Shown here: positions 42,580-48,046 of the stretch, piece by piece | How the letters are laid out: every line of letters begins with the position of its first letter | Numbering within the stretch: position 1 is the first letter of the stretch | Assembly (NCBI RefSeq): GCF_024505055.1 | Contig: NZ_JANIBL010000036.1 | Span: 1-48,046 of the forward strand | Reading direction: 5' to 3' | DNA length: 48,046 bases | DNA from: Methylomonas rosea | GTDB taxonomy: Bacteria; Pseudomonadota; Gammaproteobacteria; Methylococcales; Methylomonadaceae | Notes under the pieces: model-generated | The model's input: the letters and a program-made list of their open reading frames with translations, nothing else | What the model was told of the DNA's origin: nothing | The model's database searches: none | Translations under genes and position numbers: made by a program

Positions 42580-43377
42580 TTATTTTAAATAGGCCGCCAC
42601 TATTCGCGAATCCCAAACCCCGTCCGGCAATTCACCCGGTGGATTTACAGGCCAAGTCCAACTCGCCAGCTGATTGGCATGCTGAATATAGCCCTCCAAA
42701 ACGGGTCGGTAATCGGTTCTATCAAGCAACCCGTTGCGACTATGACGTTGATCTTCAATTTCCGTGATCAGGCAAACCGGAGTTTGCCAACTATCCAACC
42801 AATGTAGATGGGCCAGCATCAAGGCCCGGCCAAAAGCTTCCAACTTTAGAGTCTCCACGCCGGCATTTGCCAACCAATCCAAGGGCAGCAAAGGCAATTG
42901 CGTCAGGCAATTGACCGACGCGACCCAACGCGGTTTGACTACTAACTTAGGGACTATCGGATTCAGTACCAATGCTTGTGGCGGTATTTGCCGATGTTGC
43001 ACCAGCCAGTCCACGATACCGGTGACGTCATGCAGACGACAAAACACCCGATTTGGCCAAAGTTTGGCAAGGTGTCGGCTTTGATAAGTAAAGGCGATAT
43101 CCAGCAGCACGATTTGTTCGAAATGCTGCAATAACTCGGCGATGGGCAGATCGTGCGCGCTGCCGCCACCGACAATCAGGGCGGCGCCACCTTGTTTGTC
43201 CAGCCCTTGTGCGGCACTCAACAACGCCTGTTTGGTTGCCTGGATATGCGGGTCCCAAGCTTGGCGACAGCGGCAATGCCGGGCTTGCAAAGCCGCCATT
43301 TCCCTGGCGTAACCCAATATGCGCGCTTCGCGGCTGGCGGCGCGTACCCCCAGGTAGTGCCAAAACTCTTCCAACAT
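42580..43377 (-). CDS. Unrecognised protein with Rossmann/methyltransferase-like core
   Basis: I do not recognise this 265-residue protein with confidence. It starts MLEEFWHYLGVRAASREARI, with a charged, cysteine-containing helix after it. ALIVGGGSAHDLPIAELL near 75 and IVLLDIAFTYQSRHLAKLWP near 98 look like a SAM-binding motif I and acidic loop. CRLHDVTGIVDWLV follows. The rest is rich in Trp and Leu. No signal peptide or membrane segment is seen. Convergent with the SQR operon and downstream of the channel gene, it may be transcribed with the channel. Confidence 0.6.
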   Translation of the reverse strand: MLEEFWHYLGVRAASREARILGYAREMAALQARHCRCRQAWDPHIQATKQALLSAAQGLDKQGGAALIVGGGSAHDLPIAELLQHFEQIVLLDIAFTYQSRHLAKLWPNRVFCRLHDVTGIVDWLVQHRQIPPQALVLNPIVPKLVVKPRWVASVNCLTQLPLLPLDWLANAGVETLKLEAFGRALMLAHLHWLDSWQTPVCLITEIEDQRHSRNGLLDRTDYRPVLEGYIQHANQLASWTWPVNPPGELPDGVWDSRIVAAYLK

Positions 43378-43420
43378 CAGCCGACTATCGGTATTGGCGG
43401 TTTAGCGTTCAGTTTGGCCA

Positions 43421-44278
43421 TCACTCATCCAAGCGGTGCCCGCAGAACTTGCAATGCGCCGCGTCGAAATCGTGGCTGGCGGCGCCGCAATTTGGGCAAG
43501 CGCGATTATCCAGATACTGGTTTTTGCGGGTATTCAGTAATTCGGCGCTGTATATGCCGGTTGGTACCGCTATGATGCCGTAACCCATAATCATGATGGT
43601 CGAAGCGATCATCTGCCCAATCGGCGTTTTGGGGGCGATGTCGCCGTAACCGACGGTAGTAATGGTGACGATGGCCCAGTACACCGCTTTGGGAATGCTG
43701 GTAAAGCCGGCGGCCGGACCCTCCACCACATACATCAAGCTGCCGAATACCACAACCAGGGTCAGCACCGCATATAAAAACACGGTGATTTTTCGCACGC
43801 TATTGACCAAGGCCACCACCAGAATGTCGGCTTCCTCGAGATATTCGGAAAGCTTCAGCACCCGGAAAATCCGTAACAATCGCAAAATCCGCAAGGTCAG
43901 CATGTACTCCGCGCCGGGTAGCAGCAAGCCCAGGTAGGCAGGCAGTATCGACAACAAGTCAACGATCCCGAAAAAGCTGCGTGCATACAGCCATGGGCGG
44001 CGCACACAAATCAAACGTAAGGCGTACTCCAGCGTAAACAAACCGGTAAACAACCATTCCGCCCAGAGTAACGCTGCCGCGTAGCGTTGTTGAAAGTCGG
44101 CAACGCTGTCGAGCATCACGACAAAGATACTCAACAAAATCGCCACGATCACGGCGATATCGAAACGCCGGCCGGCAGCGGTTTCCGAACCGAATACGAT
44201 TTGGTTCAACGCCTCGCGCCAGGCGGAAAGTGTCGTGCCTTGGTTATAGCTGTGCTGGCGTTTGGGCTTTGCGTTCAT
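43421..44278 (-). CDS. Kv-type voltage-gated potassium channel with C-terminal zinc ribbon
   Basis: This 285-residue protein from ATG 44278 has six membrane segments: S1 at about 40-58, S2 and S3 at about 70-118, and S4 at about 127-142 with regularly spaced arginines 130, 133, 136 and 139 (LRILRLLRIFRVLK). S5 is at about 165-186, followed by a pore with the K+ selectivity filter TVGYGD (208-213) and S6. After S6, four cysteines (C261, C264, C276, C279; CPNC and CKFC) form a probable zinc ribbon, unusual for this family. The longer frame to 44362 is less likely because conserved sequence begins after 44278 and GAGAG lies just before it. Confidence 0.9.
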   Translation of the reverse strand: MNAKPKRQHSYNQGTTLSAWREALNQIVFGSETAAGRRFDIAVIVAILLSIFVVMLDSVADFQQRYAAALLWAEWLFTGLFTLEYALRLICVRRPWLYARSFFGIVDLLSILPAYLGLLLPGAEYMLTLRILRLLRIFRVLKLSEYLEEADILVVALVNSVRKITVFLYAVLTLVVVFGSLMYVVEGPAAGFTSIPKAVYWAIVTITTVGYGDIAPKTPIGQMIASTIMIMGYGIIAVPTGIYSAELLNTRKNQYLDNRACPNCGAASHDFDAAHCKFCGHRLDE

Positions 44279-44388
44279 GGCTCTCGATTGTAAACGGTGG
44301 GGGAGTGCTGTCTGTTCGGCAAAGTATAAATCCAGCCCTGCTTGTCGGACGAATTCAGACAATATTTTGTTTGGCGCTAGCGGCCGAT

Positions 44389-44404
44389 TGTCGGGTTTGC
44401 TACA
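44389..44404 (+). promoter_or_regulatory. NifA upstream activator site
   Basis: TGT, ten bases, then ACA (44389-44404) matches the NifA-binding consensus TGT-N10-ACA. It is about 45 bp upstream of the sigma-54 promoter, a reasonable distance for activation. The match is short, but its position supports it. Confidence 0.7.
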
Positions 44405-44448
44405 AACAGGCTTGGCTCAAACCATAGAAAATTCAGTGATTTATAAGT

Positions 44449-44464
44449 TGGCACAACCGTTGCT
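44449..44464 (+). promoter_or_regulatory. Sigma-54 (RpoN) promoter of nifENX
   Basis: TGGCAC (44449-44454), five bases and TTGCT (44460-44464) match the -24/-12 consensus TGGCAC-N5-TTGCW exactly. It lies about 30 bp before the nifE start. Together with the NifA site it predicts expression only under nitrogen-fixing conditions. Confidence 0.93.
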
Positions 44465-44494
44465 GAAGCTTTAATAAAAACGTGAGGTTGTGTT

Positions 44495-45937
44495 ATGAAA
44501 TCGACCAAAGACATTGCGGAACTGCTGGACGAACCGGCTTGCGAGCATAACAAGAAGGAAAAGTCCGGCTGTGCCAAACCCAAACCCGGTTCAGCAGCAG
44601 GTGGTTGCGCCTTCGATGGTGCACAGATTGCACTATTACCGATCGCTGACGTCGCGCATATCGTCCACGGCCCTATCGCCTGTGCCGGCAGTTCCTGGGA
44701 TAACCGCGGCACCCGCTCTTCCGGCTCGGAGTTATACCGAATCGGTATGACCACCGATTTAACCGAGCAAGACGTGGTGATGGGCCGCAGCGAAAAGCGC
44801 CTTTTCCACGCCATCAAACAAGCCATCGAAACCTACAATCCGCCGGCGGTGTTCATTTATAACACCTGCGTCCCGGCTTTGGTGGGCGACGACATCAACG
44901 CCACCTGCAAATCCGCTGCCGAACGCTGGGGCGTGCCGGTTGTGCCTATCGATTGCGCCGGTTTTTACGGCACCAAAAACCTGGGTAACCGTATCGCCGG
45001 CGACGCGATGGTCAATCATGTGATCGGCACCCGTGATCCCGACCCGTTGCCACCTGGCACCGAACGGCCCGGCATCAAGGTGCACGACGTCAATCTAGTC
45101 GGCGAATACAACATTGCCGGCGAGTTCTGGCATGTGTTGCCATTGCTGGACGAAATGGGTCTGCGTGTCTTGTGTACCTTGTCCGGCGATGCCCGTTTCC
45201 GCGAAGTGCAAACCATGCACAAAGCCGAAGTCAACATGATGGTCTGCTCCAAAGCCATGGTGAATGTGGCGCGCAAGCTGCAACAAAGCTATGGCACGCC
45301 CTGGTTCGAAGGCAGTTTTTACGGCATCACCGACACCAGCCAAGCCTTGCGCGATTTTGCCAGGGTGATTAACGACCCCGATTTAATCGAACGCACCGAA
45401 GCGATCATAGCCCGGGAAGAAAACCGTATTCGCGAAGCGCTGGCGCCATGGCGCGAAAGACTAAAAGGTAAACGCGTGTTGTTGTTTACCGGTGGCGTGA
45501 AAAGCTGGTCGGTCATTTCCGCGCTGCAAGATTTAGGCATGGTGGTAGTGGCGACCGGCACCAAAAAATCCACCGAGGAAGACAAAGCCCGCATCCGCGA
45601 ACTGATGGGAGAAGAAACCCTGATGATCGAAGACGGCAGCCCGAAAGCCTTGTTGAAAGTGGTCGCCGATTACAAAGCTGACATCCTGATCGCCGGCGGC
45701 CGCAATATGTATACCGCATTGAAAGCGCGCATCCCGTTCCTGGACATCAACCAAGAACGCGAGTTCGGCTACGAAGGCTATCAAGGTATGCTGGAATTGG
45801 TCCGGCAATTGGCTTTGACCTTGGAAAGCCCTGTCTGGGAGGCCGTGCGAGCCACACCGCCTTGGCGCACCGGTGGCCTTAAAAAATCTACGGCTACAGA
45901 GATTCAAGCAGAGCCTTTATCGGCTCAGGCGGCATAA
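44495..45937 (+). CDS. nifE: Nitrogenase iron-molybdenum cofactor scaffold NifE
   Basis: This 480-residue homologue of NifD forms the NifEN scaffold, on which the NifB-cofactor is converted to FeMo-co. The N-terminus has the NifE cysteine-rich stretch ([15 protein letters not shown]), then [67 protein letters not shown] and C-terminal [23 protein letters not shown] at 44483-44486 precedes ATG 44495. It is the first gene of nifE-nifN-nifX under a sigma-54 promoter. The structural nifHDK genes are outside the window. Confidence 0.96.
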   Translation: MKSTKDIAELLDEPACEHNKKEKSGCAKPKPGSAAGGCAFDGAQIALLPIADVAHIVHGPIACAGSSWDNRGTRSSGSELYRIGMTTDLTEQDVVMGRSEKRLFHAIKQAIETYNPPAVFIYNTCVPALVGDDINATCKSAAERWGVPVVPIDCAGFYGTKNLGNRIAGDAMVNHVIGTRDPDPLPPGTERPGIKVHDVNLVGEYNIAGEFWHVLPLLDEMGLRVLCTLSGDARFREVQTMHKAEVNMMVCSKAMVNVARKLQQSYGTPWFEGSFYGITDTSQALRDFARVINDPDLIERTEAIIAREENRIREALAPWRERLKGKRVLLFTGGVKSWSVISALQDLGMVVVATGTKKSTEEDKARIRELMGEETLMIEDGSPKALLKVVADYKADILIAGGRNMYTALKARIPFLDINQEREFGYEGYQGMLELVRQLALTLESPVWEAVRATPPWRTGGLKKSTATEIQAEPLSAQAA

Positions 45938-45938
45938 C

Positions 45939-47336
45939 ATGGCCGAAATCGTCAAACGCAATAAAGCCCTGTCGGTCAATCCCTTAAAGGCCAGCCAGCC
46001 TACCGGCGGCTCCTTGGCCTGCTTGGGCTTTGACAGGGCGATCCCGATGTTGCACGGTTCGCAAGGTTGCACCGCGTTTGCCAAGGTATTTTTCGTGCGG
46101 CATTTCCGCGAGCCGATTCCCTTGCAAACCACTGCGATGGATCAAGCCAGCTCGGTATTGGGCGCAGATGAAAATGTCATCGAAGGCATCAAAGCCATCG
46201 CCGAAAAATCCAACCCGGCTTTGATTGCGGTGCTGACCACCGGTTTGGCGGAAACCCAGGGCTGCGATGTGCATCGTAACGTCCGCGAGTTTCGCGAACG
46301 TTACCCCGAGTATGCTCATGTGGCGGTGGTTGCAGTCAATACGCCGGATTTCACCGGCTGCGTGGAAACCGGTTACGCCGCTACGATTTACGAAATCGTC
46401 AAGGCCTTGGTGCCGGACGCGGCCAGTGCCGGTACTAAACCCGGCAATCGCCAACGGCAGGTCAATTGTTTGGTTAGCCCGATGCTGACCCCCGGCGATT
46501 TAGAAGCCCTGCGCGATTTGATCGAGCAATTCAATTTACGGCCCGTCTTGGTGCCGGACTTATCCGACTCGCTGGATGGCAGTTTAACCGACGACGACTT
46601 TTCGCCAGTGACTATCGGCGGTACGCCGGTCTCTGAATTGGCAACCTTGGGCGAAGCCAGAGCCAGTTTGATTATTGGTGCATCCCTGCGTAAATCCGGC
46701 GAGCTGTTGCAGGAAAAAACCGGCGTGCCCAGTCACTATTTCGATCATCTGTATGGTTTGCAAGCCAACGATGCGTTGATTACCACTTTGGCCGACATCA
46801 GCGAAATGCCGGTGCCGCAAAAGATCGAACGTCAGCGCGCACAGTTGCAGGATGCGATGCTAGATACCCATTTTATGCTCGGTCAACTGCGGGTGGCTAT
46901 CGCCGCCGACCCCGATCAACTCAATGCCTTGATTCATTTAGTGCAAGGCATGGGCGCGGAAGTGGTAACCGCTATCTGCGCCGGCAATACCCCGGTGTTG
47001 GCGACGGCGCCTGTTGACAGCATCAAGATCGGCGATTTGGAAGATCTGGAAGTGATGGCGAAAGAGCGCAAGGCGCAATTGCTGATCGGCAACTCGCATG
47101 CAGTCGCCAGCGCTGAACGGCTAGGTATCCCCATCCTGCGCATCGGCTTTCCGCTATATGACATCATCGGCGGCTATCAAAAAACCTGGATTGGCTATCG
47201 CGGCACCCGGCAAACCTTGTTCGATTTAGCCAATCTGGTGATCAATTTTGCCCATGAAGAGATTGAGCCGTATTACTCGCCGTATGCGCAAAAACCCGAA
47301 TCCGAACGTCAAGCCTGCTCGCCGTCATGTCATTAA
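45939..47336 (+). CDS. nifN: Nitrogenase iron-molybdenum cofactor scaffold NifN
   Basis: This 465-residue homologue of NifK forms an alpha2-beta2 complex with NifE. Landmarks are GGSLACLGFDRAIPMLHGSQ, GCTAFAKVFFVRHFREPIPL, TTAMDQASSVLGADENVIEG, VAVNTPDFTGCVETGYA and the C-terminal GFPLYDIIGGYQKTW. ATG at 45939 lies 1 bp after the nifE stop with AGGCGG before it. The longer frame from 45873 overlaps nifE and is not supported. Unlike some bacteria, nifN is not fused to nifX here. Confidence 0.95.
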   Translation: MAEIVKRNKALSVNPLKASQPTGGSLACLGFDRAIPMLHGSQGCTAFAKVFFVRHFREPIPLQTTAMDQASSVLGADENVIEGIKAIAEKSNPALIAVLTTGLAETQGCDVHRNVREFRERYPEYAHVAVVAVNTPDFTGCVETGYAATIYEIVKALVPDAASAGTKPGNRQRQVNCLVSPMLTPGDLEALRDLIEQFNLRPVLVPDLSDSLDGSLTDDDFSPVTIGGTPVSELATLGEARASLIIGASLRKSGELLQEKTGVPSHYFDHLYGLQANDALITTLADISEMPVPQKIERQRAQLQDAMLDTHFMLGQLRVAIAADPDQLNALIHLVQGMGAEVVTAICAGNTPVLATAPVDSIKIGDLEDLEVMAKERKAQLLIGNSHAVASAERLGIPILRIGFPLYDIIGGYQKTWIGYRGTRQTLFDLANLVINFAHEEIEPYYSPYAQKPESERQACSPSCH

Positions 47337-47380
47337 CACGTCGCATACAAGTTTTGCATACAAACGAACAGAGGATTTCC

Positions 47381-47812
47381 ATGGAAACCGCTATTAAAGT
47401 CGCTTTTGCCACTACCGACATGGATCATGTGGATCAGCATTTCGGCTCCGCCAAATCGTTTGCCGTTTACGCAGTCGATCCGGAGCAGTCGGAATTGATG
47501 GAAGCTGCCCAATTCGGCGAACTGGCGCAGGATGGCAACGAAGACAAATTGTCGGTGAAGATCCAACTGTTGGAGGGGTGCTCGGCGGTTTACTGCCTAG
47601 CCATCGGCGCCTCGGCGGTTAACCAGATTCTGTCTCATGGCATACAGCCGATCAAAGTTCACGAGGGCAGTACTATCAAGGATTTGATCTTGGACTTACA
47701 AACCGAAATGAAAGCCGGACCTTCCAGCTGGCTGGCGAAAGCCATCAGCCAACACAAAGGCCCGAATCCGGAACGGTTTAATGCGATGGAAGAGGAAGGT
47801 TGGGATGAATAG
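47381..47812 (+). CDS. nifX: NifX, FeMo-cofactor/precursor carrier
   Basis: This 143-residue protein has the dinitrogenase Fe-Mo cofactor-binding (NifX/NafY) fold: VAFATTDMDHVDQHFGSAKS at the start, then LLEGCSAVYCLAIGASAVNQ and GIQPIKVHEGSTIKDLI. NifX binds NifB-co and VK-cluster during transfer to and from NifEN. ATG at 47381 has AGAGGA before it, about 45 bp after the nifN stop; the frame can be extended to 47327 but without support. No further nif gene lies between it and the right edge. Confidence 0.93.
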   Translation: METAIKVAFATTDMDHVDQHFGSAKSFAVYAVDPEQSELMEAAQFGELAQDGNEDKLSVKIQLLEGCSAVYCLAIGASAVNQILSHGIQPIKVHEGSTIKDLILDLQTEMKAGPSSWLAKAISQHKGPNPERFNAMEEEGWDE

Positions 47813-47859
47813 ATTGTGTAGATAGCTAGGATGAAACAGTTTTAATCATTCTCGGACCC

Positions 47860-47882
47860 CACCCTTCAGTAGGAGAAGGGTG
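47860..47882. other. Short inverted repeat after nifX
   Basis: CACCCTT (47860-47866) pairs with AAGGGTG (47876-47882) around a 9-nt loop, 48 bp after the nifX stop. No T-run follows, so it is a weak terminator candidate or part of the repeat region that follows. Confidence 0.4.
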
Positions 47883-47950
47883 ATCCATAAATAGTTAAAA
47901 AGCTTGGCGTGGTGGGGTGGTTTTCTCCCGTATGCCGCGCCGAGCACCGG

Positions 47951-48045
47951 AGCTTTTGAACGGAATAGCCCGCAGGGGTGCGGCAGGGATGCCGCACGTT
48001 GCCGAAGGGGCAGGAAGCCCCTTTCGGCAACCCCGTTCAAAAGCT
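47951..48045. repeat. REP/MITE-like element with three nested stems
   Basis: An outer 13-bp perfect inverted repeat (47951-47963 with 48033-48045; AGCTTTTGAACGG / CCGTTCAAAAGCT) encloses two hairpins. One is GTGCGGCA / TGCCGCAC (47978-47985 with 47990-47997). The other, starting directly after it, is GTTGCCGAA plus GGGGC paired with GCCCC and TTCGGCAAC (47998-48011 with 48017-48031), with one bulged T. Both the clover-leaf shape and the GC-rich palindromes are typical of intergenic repeats. It ends one base before the window edge. Confidence 0.8.
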
Positions 48046-48046
48046 T

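Noticed and set aside
45873..45938. Longer nifN start
   Set aside because: It overlaps the end of nifE, and the extension is basic and unlike NifN; ATG 45939 has a better site.
47846..48040. Small open frame on the minus strand at the right edge
   Set aside because: It translates the palindromic repeat element and has no ribosome-binding site or family similarity.

Overview
The window reads as chromosomal DNA of a free-living, flagellated, nitrogen-fixing gammaproteobacterium. The ypjD / ffh-rpsP-rimM-trmD-rplS neighbourhood has the E. coli-type order. The nif genes, the yfiR-yfiN-TonB receptor triad and the sulfide:quinone oxidoreductase would fit a Methylococcales methanotroph such as Methylomonas. 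No methane-oxidation gene is in view, so the genus is an inference.

Layout. (1) 1-12142: a glycan-tailoring region. A plus-strand run holds a large glycosyltransferase (cut by the left edge, with an in-frame 51-bp tandem repeat), a radical SAM/SPASM enzyme, a CgeB-like glycosyltransferase, a DegT-type aminotransferase and an SDR sugar enzyme. It meets a minus-strand, translationally coupled cassette: glycosyltransferase, methyltransferase, carbamoyltransferase, and a radical SAM enzyme with its SPASM-like cysteines at the N-terminus. (2) 12259-19041: a tightly coupled legionaminic (sialic-acid-like) acid operon: legF, legB, legC, legG, legI, a NeuD-type acetyltransferase and a CBS-nucleotidyltransferase (PtmE type). 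(3) 19052-26883: flagellar filament genes: a sigma-28 promoter, flagellin 1, flaG, fliD, fliS, fliT, a 744-bp non-coding gap, flagellin 2, and a Maf/DUF115 flagellin glycosyltransferase. (4) 26926-33950: housekeeping genes (ypjD, ffh, rpsP, rimM, trmD, rplS, ogt, xerD, an lpxA-like gene) and a degenerate receiver protein. (5) 33947-39049: a minus-strand yfiR / GGDEF-EAL / TonB-dependent receptor operon. (6) 39097-44278: apeB-msrB, a sulfide:quinone oxidoreductase with a small DUF2892 protein, an unrecognised Rossmann-like protein, and a Kv-type channel with a C-terminal zinc ribbon. (7) 44389-47812: a NifA/sigma-54 promoter driving nifE-nifN-nifX. (8) The right edge holds a highly structured REP/MITE-like element.

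How it fits together. Regions 1-3 make a coherent hypothesis: a CMP-nonulosonic acid is made by the leg operon, transferred to flagellin by the Maf protein, and possibly extended or decorated by the region 1 enzymes (glycosyl, methyl, carbamoyl, amino and radical SAM chemistry). The link between region 1 and flagellin is inferred from adjacency only. This tailoring region is the best candidate for an undescribed system in the window.
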